Notes under the pieces: generated by a model
What the model saw: the letters and a program-made list of their open reading frames with translations, nothing else
The model's database searches: none
Told to the model about the DNA's origin: nothing
Made by a program: the position numbers and the translations under genes
Source of the DNA: Uranotaenia lowii
Lineage: Eukaryota > Arthropoda > Insecta > Diptera > Culicidae
Direction of reading: 5' to 3'
Assembly: GCF_029784155.1 (NCBI RefSeq)
Contig: NC_073693.1
Span: forward strand, 164,654,031-164,718,030
DNA length: 64,000 nt
Part shown: positions 10,620 through 21,550 of the stretch, piece by piece
Numbering within the stretch: position 1 is the stretch's first letter
How the letters are laid out: every line of letters begins with the position of its first letter

Positions 10620-10974
10620 GTAACCAAAGTTACTCTATTCTGTATAAAATTTCATACAGTTTCGGAGCAACTGTCTCCACTTAGTTTTATGTTTGGGCGT
10701 TTTAAGCAGAGCGTGAGCAAAGAGCTTTTATACATTTGAAAGCTTTCGGCCAGTTGCTCAATTCTGTATATTTTGACATGGGGATGCCCATGCATTTTCA
10801 AGATTTCTTCAGGAAAGTAAAAGTAATAAATTTTTTTTCGGAAAAAAGGTAATTCACGTGTGTAGAGGGTTGATTCTTAATTGCTTATATAAACATTTAA
10901 TACAAATACATTATTCTTTACATATAATTGTTTTCTACGTAGTGACGGAATAAAAAACTGTTGTGACAGCCTAG
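10620..10974. other. Unassigned sequence at the inner edge of the BEL insertion block
   Basis: BEL gag homology stops near 10613. What follows is AT-rich, with a local inverted motif around TCTGTATAAAATTTCATACAG. No coding frame or clear terminal repeat was found. Confidence 0.4.
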
Positions 10975-10977
10975 ATC

Positions 10978-11810
10978 TTAGGGGGAAACAAATCAGGGCT
11001 ACGGTTGTTCGTCTTGGTCCCGAAATTTTGTTTTCCATCTCGATCGGACTTAACATCTAGAACGGATCTGCATCCGCGCGGTCCATCATGGATTGAACTA
11101 GAAAACGTAGTATCTGGAAAGAGGATGAATTGAATCTTTTAAAATTATAATCTGGTTCGATGTGAAAAATTAGTTATGCCAATATTATACTGGAAAGCTT
11201 AATACAAAGAATGAAATTGGTAAATTTGTATTTCAAAATTGAAAGCATTTCGGCCTATATATTATGAGTCTTAGGTCAAGGTCTTAGGAGTCAAGGCAAA
11301 TTGAAAATTCAGATTACAAAATTGATATTGATGATGTGGTATTCAGTCTGCATTGCGATTAAATAGTTCATTCAAGCATATATAAAAGTTAAAGGCCACT
11401 ATGCATATGGATATTTAAAATTCTTTTCCTCAGGAAAATTAATTAAAATAATAACATATAGTTATTGTTCCTCACAATACTTTGTCAGTAAGAACGATTT
11501 AGAATCTTATCAGCTCATATTACGTCTGCAGCCGGCAAGAATGTGTTCGGCATCAAATTGGGTTTCTCTTGCATCGTAAAAAAATAAACATCAGTTGATT
11601 ATTGAAATATAGGATCCTCTCCCTCACCTGGTCTGATAAAAAAGGCATTTCTCTCAAGGCACACAGCAGCCTAATTGTATCCATTTTGCCGGCGTACTCG
11701 ATCAGATTGAATGCCATCTCGACATATTCCTGGACCCCCGAGTTTCGGTTTCGGTCGATTATTTTCACAAGACACCAACTGTTGATGCATTTTACCTGTA
11801 GATTGTTATT
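10978..11810 (-). pseudogene. Exon-like segments of an unidentified spliced gene inside BEL
   Basis: Two minus-strand stretches look like exons. The first, about 11806-11632, lies between an acceptor (ATCTACAG) and a donor (CAG/GTGAGG) and reads 59 codons (VKCINSWCLVKIID…FLSDQ). The second begins after TTTCCAG near 11115. Spliced in phase 0 it adds ILRFLVQSMMDRADADPF and a stop. Another frame of the same exon stays open to a stop near 10976, so the true frame is uncertain. I do not recognise the protein. An LTR element cannot carry introns through its RNA cycle, so this piece must have arrived later as DNA. Confidence 0.35.
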
Positions 11811-11894
11811 AAAGGAGGAAGTATGTAAAAATAACTTAGTGTAAGCTTATTTAGAAAGTTATTTTTGTCTGATCACATACATTTGGTTCAATGT

Positions 11895-12110
11895 CTAAGC
11901 AGTCTCGCCTTTTTGCGCATTTGAAGACGCTTGATGCCTAGCACCAGCACGCTTTGAATAATTCATTGCACTTCCTGCAGCTTTCCGCCGGCAGCAACTC
12001 GGAACAGGAATCATCTTGCGAACTGAAACAGACATTAGCTGATTAATAATAATTAATGTAAAATATGAAAAATAAAACAAACCTGTAGCAATCTTAGCGC
12101 CATGAACCTC
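11895..12110 (-). pseudogene. Second exon-like block of the unidentified gene
   Basis: On the minus strand, ATGGCGCTAAGATTGCTACAG ends at a GTTTGT donor-like site near 12085. An acceptor (CTGTTTCAG) near 12023 leads into a basic frame (RKMIPVPSCCRRKAAG…) that ends TAG near 11897. Phases do not join cleanly, because one extra base is needed. This is either a decayed gene or a coincidence of splice-like sites. An additional donor-like end lies at 15922 (GATATTG/GTAAGT), beyond the TIR elements. Confidence 0.25.
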
Positions 12111-13042
12111 TAGTCAGCTGCTTTCCGGATAATCGGGCCTCTGAAGATGGGAAAACATATGTGGTTTTCGGTGTGCCGGCTAAAATACGCAAAACAAGTA
12201 TTAATTATAATTACCTACTTCATATTCTTGAAGATAGAAGGCAACTTTCTCTTTTCTGTTTTTTTTTCTTTGGAATTCTATGCCGAGAACGATTTGCGAC
12301 GAATGCTGCATCTTTCTCATTTATCTTCCGGAATCTGATTGCTGCCCGGAAACGACCACTTCACTTCTCATTTCTATTATGTATCCAATAGTTTCATCGG
12401 AGATGTTCAATCGCGTTGTGATGTAGAAAAAGAAAATCGAAAAAAAATCTTTATTTCCAAATGGCACAAAAAGACAGATTTTTCTCTACACACAAAATTT
12501 TCGGGGCTCCACTTAGCAAAAATTCAGTGTTACTTTCCATTAGCAAAAATATTTTTTTACTTTCGAGTTAGCAAAAAGCTAAATTTACTTGATATTAGCA
12601 ATAAAAAAGACCATATTACTTGATTTTAGTAAAACAAAGTTTTTTTTAGCCGCTTTGTTCACAGACAGCAGCCGCCGCGCCAGTTGGGAGAAAAATAAAA
12701 AGTTGACGCGATTAAGTGCGGTCCCGGATGTTCGTTGCTGGTGGTGCTTGTGGTGACCAACTCCACGACGAAATGGTAGCTAAATAGACACCGGATGCTT
12801 ACAGGTAAGATCCGATTTTAAAGTCTACAGATTTTCCGATTTTTAATCGAAAAAATTGTTTTTTTTTTCTTCCAGATGACAAACGCCGGCAAACACGACG
12901 GGTTTTTTGCAACAGTCCGGAAATGAAAAGTTGAAATTGGAATTTTGAACCCGCTGCTACCGGAACAAACCCGGTGCGTTCGTGAATTAGGATCGGTCGC
13001 TTGGCGTTTCACTCGCCGAAAGGTGTGTTCCCAGGATTGTAA

Positions 13043-14703
13043 TCTATATATATAAAAAGCAATTATCTGTATGTTTGTTTGTTTGTTTGTTTGTTTGTTT
13101 GTCCTCTATAGACTCAGCCGTCTTAAGAGCTAGAGATCTGAAATTTGGCATGGATGCTCATTAGGACCAGGAATGATGAAAAATGTTTTTAGATTTTTGG
13201 ACGACCCCTTCTGAAGGGGGTCGTCCATACAAGACAAATATTGTTTTCACGTTATTGACGTTATTTTCCGTCGGATTGTGATGAAAATTTGCACATGAGT
13301 GTTTTGAGAGACGAGCAATCGATTACAGTTATCAAATTTAGAGTCAGGGGTCGGCCAAAGGGGTCGTCCATATTCACTGATTAATGTTTTTGCGATATTG
13401 GCGTTATTATACACCGGGTTTTGATGAAAATTTGCACATGAGTGTTTTGAGAAACGAGCAATCGATTACAGTTATCAAATTTAGAGTCAGGGGTCGGCCA
13501 AAGGGGTCGTCCATATTCACTGATTAATGTTTTTGCGATATTGGCGTTATTATACACCGGGTTGTGATGAAAATTTGCACATGAGTGTTTTGAGAAACGA
13601 GCAATCGATTTCAGTTATCAAACTTAAAGTCAGGGGTCGGCTAGAGGGGTCGTCCATATCTACTGTTTAATGTTTTTGCGATATTGGCATTGTTATAGAT
13701 CGTATTGTGATGAAAATTAGCACATGAGTGTTTTGAGGGACGAGCAATCGATTTCAAGTTTCGAATTGCGGATCAGAAGTCGGCTGAAGGAGTCGTTTAT
13801 ACCCAACTTTAATGTTTTTGCGATATTGACGTTATTCTACATTGGATTGAGATGAAAATTGCCGCATAGGAGATTTGAGGGACGCTCTTTTGCTTTCAGG
13901 TTTTAAGTCTTGACTCAGGGGTCGGCAAAATGGGTTATTATCTGTTCACTGTTTTTGCGATATTCTCTTGATTGAGCATAGGATTGTAATTAAAATTGAC
14001 ACATGGGAGTTTAACAGAAAAGATAATTGATTTCAGGTGTCAAGTTTTGAATCGTGGTCAAAGAAAAGACCGTCCATGTTAGTTGCTCACTGTTTTCGCG
14101 ATATTGTTGTGATCATGCATCGGATTGAGATGAAAATGTTCAGATGAGGGTTATAAACTATGAGCAATTGACTCTAGGTAGCATGTTCCGCGTCAAGGGT
14201 CGGCAAAAGGGGGGTCTTTATTCACTGTTCACTGTTTTCAAGTTCCTGACGTTATTTAACATATAATTTGAAAAGAAAAATGGCACAAGTGAGTTTTGAG
14301 GATCGTAAAATTGGTTTCAATTATCAAATTTCGGGCCATGTGACAGAAAAAGAGGGTTTCATTGAATGTTCAGTGTATTGTGCAATAATTTTGTTGGAGG
14401 CAGTTAATTGATACCAATTTAAGTGTGAAGGTCAAGTAAAAGAGTCGTGCACATACACAATTAGTACATGTTTCTGCCATAATGTCTAGATTTTGCAACC
14501 GATCGAGAAGAAAACACTCTCACAGAATAAAAAGCCAATCAACTGTTTAATTTGAATTTCCAGTAATAGTAATATTAGCGACTTCAAACACTGTTGAAAT
14601 TTTTCCCCCAAATTTTCGAAAGAATGTTTCGAATTCATTTTCTAAACTCATTTTGACGTACCAATGATTTAAAGCGAAACGAAGTTCGTACGGGATCAGC
14701 TAG
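13043..14703 (+). mobile_element. Non-autonomous Helitron with a 143-bp tandem array
   Basis: It begins TCTATATATATAAAAAGC after an A and ends GGGATCAGCTAG before a T. These are the 5'-TC and CTAG-3' termini and A/T target of Helitrons. A short palindrome (ACGAA-G-TTCGT) lies about 10 bases before the 3' end. No Rep/helicase frame is present. A (GTTT)n run sits at 13073-13101. Between 13200 and about 14370 a unit of about 143 bp recurs seven or so times. The phrase TTTTTGCGATATTG falls at 13388, 13531, 13674, 13816 and 13953, with increasing decay to the right. Splicing the flanks restores the TIR element. Confidence 0.85.
13200..14370. repeat. Tandem array, unit about 143 bp, inside the Helitron
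   Basis: Successive units share GGGGTCGGCCAAAGGGGTCG, TTTTTGCGATATTGGCGTTA and GATGAAAATTTGCACATGAG. The first three are close copies and later ones diverge strongly. No spacers vary independently, so this is not a CRISPR array. Confidence 0.85.
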
Positions 14704-15057
14704 TTATTAAATAAAAGTGCAAATTAAGTTTCGAAAAAATTTGTAAAAAAAAATCAAAATGAAGTTATTTGTGTATTCTAATGCTAAATCAAACATTCCC
14801 TCAATAAAAAAAAACAATAAATTTTGAAATTTAAAATCCGGAGCTATCTTTTCCTCCGATTTTTGCTAGCAATTTTAGTAAAACATGCGGCGGCTAACTT
14901 TTTTTCTCGTTTGCTCAAATTTTAGTTAAAAAATATTGCTAAATTGATTGCTAAGTTTCTAGCTGGTCAAATTTGAGCAAAATTTTGCTAAATTCCGGCC
15001 TCGAAAGTTTTGTGTGTAGTCTATTCCATCCCATGCTAGGATTGCCAAGATCTAGTA

Positions 15058-15912
15058 TACACACAAAACTTTCGGGGCTCCACTTAGCAAAATTTTGCTG
15101 TTACTTCCCGTTAGCAAAAATATTTTTTTACTGTTGAGTTAGCAAAAAGCTAAATTTACTTGATTTTAGTAATAAAAAAGGTCATTTTACTTGATTTTAG
15201 TAAAACGAAGGTTTTTCAGCCGCTTTGTTCACAGACACCAGCCGCCGCGCCAGTAGGGAGAAAAATAAAAAGCTGTCGCGATTGAGTGCGGTTCCGGATG
15301 TTCGTTGCTGACGGTTCTTGTGGTGGCAAAATCCACAACGAAATGGTAGCTGAATCGACACCGGATGCTTACAGGGTAAGGTCTGATCTTAAAGTGTTAA
15401 GATTCTATAATTTCTCGATTTCTAATTTGTGTGATTTTTTTTTTTTCCTACCAGGATAAAACTGCAACATGAAGCGCGCCACAGGCCGGTAATGAAGAAG
15501 GACCACAACTGGAAATTCAACAAGCTGCATCCGGCAAACACCCCGGTGCTTTCTTTGACGAAGGTGGCATGGCGCTCGCCAGTAGGTGCGTTCCCAGAAT
15601 AGGAAAAGTGTGAAAAAAATATAAAATTGTGAAAAATAAATTATAAGTGAATGAAATTTGTGTATTTTATTCAATATTCAAACATTCCCCTGATTCACCA
15701 GAGAAAAAATAAAGAAACATGAAATTACGGATCCGGGCTATCTTTTTCTCCGGTTTTTGCTAGAAATTTGAGTAAAAACTGCGGCGGCTAACTTTTGTAC
15801 TCGTTTGCTAAAATTTTAGTTAAAAAATATTGCTAAATTGATTGCTAAGTTTCTAGCTGGTCAAATTTGAGCAAAATTTTGCTAAATTCCGGCCTCGAAA
15901 ATTTTGTGTGTA
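15058..15912. mobile_element. TIR element A, copy 2
   Basis: 855 bp, with ends TACACACAAAACTTTCGGGGC and the reverse complement of TACACACAAAATTTTCGAGG. It lies 40 bp from copy 1 in the same orientation. It has the same core: CCGGATGCTTACAG then GTAAGG, and about 80 bp later a long T-run and CCTACCAG. It carries no transposase. Confidence 0.85.
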
Positions 15913-16378
15913 TTTACTTACCAATATCCAACGCCAAAAGATCCGGAATCAAATGTCCGTCAAACGAACAATTGATTTGGATCTAATTTTGAATATTTAC
16001 GCGGTCTATATCCACAAAAATTCCGCTTTAATTATTATCTTTTTATTTACACCACCATCAAAAAGCATTTGAAATTCGCATTGACCCGCTTTGACATCCC
16101 CTTCCAACAACTGCAAACTTTTTATGCAGAGCTGAATAATCAAGTTTTAGTTTACAAATGTATATCGGCAACCCAAATCTACCCAAAATTGAATTGGGGT
16201 TAAACAAATTTTGAGCAACAATCGATTAGTTATAATGAAGGTGTAAATGCAACACATTTTATAAGTAACTCAATTTTTCCGTGTAAGTCACCCATACACT
16301 GAACCAAATCTGGAAATAAAATCTACTAGGTCATTCCAATAATTTTTAAAGTTAATCGCTCATATACAAAGTAATGAT
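15913..16378. other. Unassigned block between TIR element A and BEL gag
   Basis: AT-rich. On the minus strand a short open stretch (INCSFDGHLIPDLLALDI) ends at a good donor, GTAAGTAA, near 15921. It may be another exon of the unidentified gene of 10978-12110. Nothing else was recognised. Confidence 0.3.
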
Positions 16379-16834
16379 TTATCCTGTCAGTAAATGTCGC
16401 CAGCGCTCATTGACGATAACTCCGGTTTGGGGATTCAGCGACAATACCTCCGCTTGCTCTCGGGTCTCATCGTCGACGTCTGCTTCGTAAATCCGCTGAT
16501 GGTGTGCGTTGTACTCCGTGTACACATTCTCCACCGCTCGTAACTGCAACTGAAGGAACTGCTTCGATTTCAATTTGGGATTCGGATTCTCGGCACTATG
16601 CAGCAAACTCTCGTACACACGATTCAATTTATTCTTCACTGCATTCAATTTGAACCACATCACTTTTAGTTCTTCGCCAGTTCTCTTACTTTGCACTTTC
16701 TTCTTTTGTTTTTCTTTTTGTTCACTCACTGTGCCCAAGGCATTTTCAGCAGCACTTCCGTTCGTTTGCTCTCCCACACCAGTGGGGTTTTTTGTCGGTG
16801 TGTGCATCATTTTGAAACTGAACACACGCAACAC
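16379..16834 (-). pseudogene. BEL gag N-terminal part
   Basis: A frame of about 151 codons on the minus strand, starting at ATG 16834 (or the ATG at 16810). It begins about 600 bp inside the 5' LTR. It is rich in lysine and predicted helical (ELKVMWFKLNAVKNKLNRVYE…LRAVENVYTEYN), like the DUF1759-type leader of BEL gag proteins. It ends at a TAA by the junction with the foreign block. The remainder of gag is at 9924-10604. The middle of gag is not found between them, so it may have been deleted when the block arrived. Confidence 0.7.
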
Positions 16835-17433
16835 TCAAATCCGGGGTAACTCACTTTTCGGCAATACTTGCACACACATCAACTAAGTTCCCCTCTCCGA
16901 CAAACAACCACACTTATACCACTGGTATAGTGAGCAACACTCCAACACTGAATTACGGCTTGGCCGTATTGAATCACAAAATGGCGGTCTTTTTCGCACT
17001 GATCGCCTGTCGCAAAATGGCGTCCCCTTCCCACGGAAATTAACAAACTTCGGCTGATTCACAGCCTCACTGATAAGCGACAATAAAAACCCAGTCGACA
17101 CTCGGTCGTCTCACTATGTCTTCACTTTTCAATAGTAATCGATCAATATTTGACCAATTTTCGATTCATCAAATCTAGCTGACTCGCAGCTTAACGCCAA
17201 TTTTACAATTGTTGCGTCACTTTTCGTCGTACACCAATCGACTTTTCGTAGCCGGCAAATGGCGTCACTATTCTCAATTCACGCTTTTCGGATAGCAATC
17301 AGTCGATCGTTTTTTCACTTCCGGAGGTTCAACCGATCACCAAGCCCGAATCACTTCGCGTTCCAAGTTTTCCGCTCGATAACTTGGTCAAGTATTCCGA
17401 AACAAACATCCGGGTCGAAACGGACCAAAAATA
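16835..17433 (-). other. BEL 5' leader with possible primer-binding site
   Basis: No long frame. On the minus strand, TGGTCCGTTTCGACCCGG begins a few bases inside the LTR edge (about 17410-17427). It starts with TGG as a tRNA primer-binding site should. I could not match it firmly to a tRNA. Confidence 0.5.
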
Positions 17434-18806
17434 TGTATATTCTGTTCGGATCAAATGGACTGTATTATCGTTCAAAAATAAAAACGCGTCTGTTACGTTT
17501 AACAGTCAAAGAACAAGTCTCGCGTGAGCTTTCATTACGTCGAATGAAACAAAATTTGAAAAACTGAGATATTCACTAAAAAAGCTTCATTATAACATTA
17601 TCTACCTATATGATTGATAAAACAATAAATTTAAACCCTTTTAATGCATAAAATTTAAGACTTTCAAAATGACGAATGAAACAAAACCTTGCTTGCCCAT
17701 TTCAATGTTGCTTACGTCCCTTCTTCCAAACGGCGAATGTGCAGAGGAAGAAAAACCTAAGCACATTCGCTATGGATTCCATGAGCAAACAGTGTATACA
17801 GGTAGAGGTAATCATAATATCAACCTGGCAATATTATTTCAGATTCTTGTTTGCAGGCGTTCTTAAATCGATACTCAAGGCTTTCGAACGCTGTACAATA
17901 AGCAGCAAGAAACCGAACAGCAGCAGTAGCAGCAAACCTAACAACTAACAGCATCAGGCTGATCGGCAGCAGCCTGCTGCTGTTAGTCACCCAATCACCC
18001 GATTCACACTTTTATTACGCATTCACTAATAAATTTACCGCTACACTCGATAACTCACTGTTAACATTCACTATGCCAAAAAAAATTGAAAATTTACCGG
18101 TAATTGCCTCAGAAACATTTGGGCGTAAGTGCAAGTTGAACGAATCAAAGGACGAATGAGACAAATTTCCCCTCCAGCTGATCGGCAACAGAAAGCTGAT
18201 CAGCAGCAACGAGTTGGTTTGATCGATGTCGCACCCGATTCACACATTTCATTATGCATTTACTCACCAATTTACCGCTACACCACTTATTAAACAGCCA
18301 CTACGCCGAAAAAATTGAAAATTTTCTATAGTATTTTCATCAGAAACATTTGGGCGTATGTGCAAGTTGAACGAATCAAAGGACGAATGAAAAGAGACGA
18401 ATGAAACAAATTTCCCCTCCAAACGACGAATGTGTTCAGACGTATGAACGATTTATGTTTGAATATGTCGTATGTTCCTATTATGATGAAAAAATAGCTC
18501 TAAAAATTGCAAAAAATTAAATTCATAATGAGGAATATCTGATACAATTAGTTTCCATGAATATTGCGTATTTTTTGAAGGGTTATCGGCGAAGGAATAA
18601 AAATAGGATTCGAAAAACACTCTTCAAATTTCAGAAGCGTTTTTCTCGGTTCGGTGTTTCTGTTTCATTCGACGTAATGAAAGCTCACGCGAGAAGTGAT
18701 TTATTGGGAGAAAAAATACAATGGTATTGGTATGGAAAGCAAAAAACTATAGCAAAAATACTTGGTATAAATTTCTTTCTATCGGGAAGGGTTGCCGGAA
18801 CTAACA
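17434..18806 (-). repeat. BEL 5' LTR interrupted by a TIR element
   Basis: LTR parts are 17434-17518 and 18694-18806. They join at AAGT to give 194 bp, equal to the 3' LTR. CATAC follows at 18807-18811. Confidence 0.92.
17519..18693. mobile_element. TIR element B, 1175 bp, in the BEL 5' LTR
   Basis: It has perfect inverted ends of about 32 bp beginning CTCGCGTGAGCTTTCATTAC, flanked by the 4-bp duplication AAGT (17515-17518, 18694-18697). Its interior has repeated GACGAATGAAACAAA-type motifs near 17671, 18150 and 18400. These may be transposase-binding sites. No transposase frame of convincing length is present. Shorter relatives lie at 20078-20319 and 32391-32632. Confidence 0.88.
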
Positions 18807-18811
18807 CATAC

Positions 18812-19305
18812 AATTTATGATCTGTGAATATGGAATTTATATTTGTTTTTACGGTGCAATCCTGTTCGGGCTGGCCTCTTTTCCGTATTGCTAGCTGCCA
18901 AAACTTTTTTCAATTGCCGAACGTGCGATTTGGCATTTGAGATCACCATACTTATAGTGTATTTGTTTATGCCGAGTGTTGCACTGGTGCACCACTAGGT
19001 GCTGTCAAACTGTTTGTTTATTCGGACGGTGTTGCACTGGTTTTGACCTGTCGGAGTTATGCTTACGGGCGGTGGCCCACCGATAATTTTGCCAGTGTTG
19101 CGAGAGAGCGTGTGAGTGAGGGAGGTAGCAATACACTGGCGACGATTTGTGTTTGTTTTTATCGGGTACGGTGGAACACTCCACGAGTGGAGAAAACAAA
19201 TACAGTATTAGATTCATCTTGCTCACTGCTGCATACACGGAAAAAAATTGAGTGGTCATCCCAAAGACGCTGTCATGATAATTTTACCATTTCAGCGCTA
19301 TAGTA
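18812..19305. other. Unassigned DNA right of BEL, possibly Copia LTR
   Basis: It contains a twice-repeated GTTGCACTGG motif (near 18975 and 19030). It may continue the Copia remnant from 5953-6058, because BEL inserted between them. A MITE-like end (ATACACGGAAAAAAATTG) lies near 19240. There is no coding evidence. Confidence 0.35.
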
Positions 19306-20077
19306 TTCCCGCATACCAAAAAACTATATCTTGAATAATCAGTACGATACATCTACGGCTCTAGAAATAGTGATTGTTTCGATGAACGTAGCTATTGTTT
19401 TAAACTGTACTTCGACAACGATAAAAAAGAAATATGAACGTTCATGTAAATAAGTGACGGTATCTGAAAAGGTGAATGAAGGTTTAAACGATTTACTTCA
19501 ATTTTATAAATAATCATAAAACTGTTCTCGAACCTTAACACATAGCGTTTACGTCATATGTCAAACTCACGTCAAAATGACCAAAACGCGGGTCAGAGAT
19601 GCCAGATGACTCGAAAAAAAAAATTAGCACTGATTTGTGAAAATGTATGTATTTTAAATAAATAAATATATTGAGTAATTTATTTTATATATTCTAAACA
19701 GATACATAAAATGAATACATTTTTGTTGCTAATACAATGGCTTCGTCGTTTAAGGAGTTGTTATTTATCTTTAATGCTACAATCTATTATCTTATCATGT
19801 ATCAAATTGTTATAAGAGTTATAATAATTATAAAAAGTTCATTATAGAAAAAATCTTTCGATTTTTGATATATCTTATTTGTTATGGACAAAAAATTATA
19901 GTTGATGGCGGTGCAACGTTAGATTCAAAATTTAATTTCAAGTTTTATAAATACCAACCAAATCTTTTGGTATTCTATTCTAAATTTTACTCACGCTGTT
20001 GAGCCTTGAGTTGAGTTTAACATGTCGAATCTATTAAAAATATTTTTTGTTACTCATTAATTATGCTACATTCACAA

Positions 20078-20319
20078 CTCGCGTGAGCTATCATTACGTC
20101 GTATGAAACAAAATGTAAAGAAGGAGTTTTTGTTACGAAAAAATATAATACAAAAACTGACATAAACTAGTCGTAACTTAATTCCATTTAGAATATTTGC
20201 AGCCTGAGAAACATATTCTATACGTCAGATACAAATTTTAAAGTTGTTTTGATAACTTTTGCAGTAGTTTTCTGTGAATTCTTGGGGTGTTTCATACGAC
20301 GTAATGAAAACTCACCTGA
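20078..20319. mobile_element. Short TIR element B relative nested in element C
   Basis: About 242 bp with ends CTCGCGTGAGCTATCATTAC and the inverted TCAGGTGAGTTTTCATTACG. It is followed directly by a C-run (19 C). The same nested arrangement is at 32391-32632. Confidence 0.75.
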
Positions 20320-20539
20320 ACCCCCCCCCCCCCCCCCCCTTCCCACCCACTCCCTGCTGAGACGATGAAAAGATAAAATAAAAATTAATCTCCAATAACA
20401 CTTTTTATTTTCACATTTTCATTCCACATTGATACAATTTAAAAAAACAGTCTAGTTGACATCACTGCCGACAACACAAAAAAGAGGAAAAAGAAGCCTT
20501 CGTTTTTCGCGTTTCAAAGTTCCGTACCGGTAAATACCA

Positions 20540-20990
20540 GCACCAAAGTTTTCTCCGATTGTGGTTTGCCGGACGGCAATCGGCAGCCGCAAATCGGATG
20601 TTGAGGACATATATACAGGGACTTTTTCTAGCGATGATCGCAACAGGTAAATCTAATTTTATACATTAACAATAACAAACATAAAAAGGGCTTTTTTTCA
20701 GCAACATTTTCGCTGAAGGAGCCATGCATCACGTTGAAAGAAGGAGGAGTGAGGATTCTGGATCCAGCAGCTGCGACAATGTTCCGCCCGTGTGTCGTGT
20801 GTGAAACCTGGTTTAGGAGCTGATGAAAACAAAGTCGGAAGGGTATGGAGTGGTCCTAAACAAGTACTTGTCGTTCCAGGCGGATCCCCCGGAATGGTTA
20901 GGTTTTTTCCAGGGTCCTGGTCCGTCGGCCTAGCTGTTTACCAGGCATTCCGTAGCGGCTGTACACCGTTGTGTAAGTACCTAATAAAAT
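20540..20990 (+). pseudogene. Captured exon-intron-exon-like cassette in element C
   Basis: An open stretch (…SDVEDIYTGTFSSDDRN) ends at CGCAACAG/GTAAATC near 20648. A 50-bp AT-rich gap ends TTTTTTTCAG near 20700. The frame continues in phase (SNIFAEGAMHHVERRRSEDSG…) to a TGA near 20801. A second frame is open from about 20792 to 20998, and its end overlaps an AATAAA near 20979. I do not recognise the protein. It could be captured host sequence or noncoding. Confidence 0.35.
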
Positions 20991-21550
20991 CTCAATGAAG
21001 ATGAGTTGAAAGTATGAATTTATTAAATAATGAAAATCCGAAAATTCCCAAAATATTTTCATCTTTGTGTGGGTGAGGGTACAAAAAAGCTTTGAGGTTA
21101 TCGTCTCTTAGCAGTTTAACGATACAATCTTATAGTTTTTTTCAATGGTTACGTTATATGAGGCCATCAAAAAAAAGTAATTTTGGATCGAACGGTTCGT
21201 GCACCGATTTCCGTAACAGTTCGATTAACGGTTTGATAAATCGTTCAAAATATGCCTACATATGTTCATTCTAGGAACAGTTTAGTGCGCTGAAAACGTT
21301 ATTCATAAGCGTTTTATAAACCATATCCCGACTGTTCCTAGAACAGTGTCTCCATACAGAGGTTTTAATAGTTTTAAACAGTAACATAACTTAACGCCAT
21401 ATTCAACAGACCGTCGTTTTGGAATTCAAGATAAGTGCAATGTTTTTTATGGTTTCAGATATCATTATCTAAACGTTTTTTTACGCTGTTTCTAATCGTT
21501 TTATAACTGCTACAGGAACTGTTGTGTTACAATATTTTCGTATTCGGGTT

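Larger units (their letters stand above)
12487..15018. mobile_element. TIR element A, copy 1, split by a Helitron
   Basis: It starts TACACACAAAATTTTCGGGGC and ends with the reverse complement of nearly the same sequence (TTTTGTGTGTA at 15018). About 870 bp remain after removing the Helitron. The inner flanks of both ends carry AGCAAAATTTTGCT-like and TTAGTAAAA repeats. The core (12660-13030) has a donor (TTACAG/GTAAGATC) and an acceptor (TTCTTCCAG) about 95 bp apart, which are shared with copy 2. TA is present at both outer edges. Confidence 0.8.
6059..18806 (-). mobile_element. BEL/Pao LTR retrotransposon with nested insertions
   Basis: The ends are a 194-bp LTR at 6059-6252 and the same LTR at 17434-18806. 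The latter is 194 bp once a 1175-bp TIR element and its 4-bp duplication are removed. Read on the minus strand the LTR starts TGTTAGTTCC and ends TACA. The two LTRs differ at only two positions that I can see. The 5-bp target duplication CATAC lies at 6054-6058 and 18807-18811, which is the BEL/Pao length. A polypurine tract (CGGGGAGGA on the minus strand) directly precedes the 3' LTR at 6253-6262. The pol frame is open. gag is split by about 5.8 kb of later insertions (about 10615-16378), and the start of the protease is missing. The family is therefore young but this copy is defective. Confidence 0.93.
19306..21550. mobile_element. TIR element C, copy 1 (2.25 kb)
   Basis: It starts CCCGCATACCAAAA (19308) and ends with the reverse complement of CCCGAATACGAAAA (21548). 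It is virtually identical to 31619-33866 along its whole length, apart from the C-run (19 versus 22 C). TT lies on both outer edges. It contains a TIR element B relative (20078-20319) and an exon-intron-exon-like cassette at 20560-20985. Confidence 0.85.

Noticed and set aside
13200..14370. Regular 143-bp repeats as a possible CRISPR-like array
   Set aside because: There are no short conserved repeats separated by unique spacers. The units are contiguous, lie inside a Helitron and belong to a eukaryotic genome.
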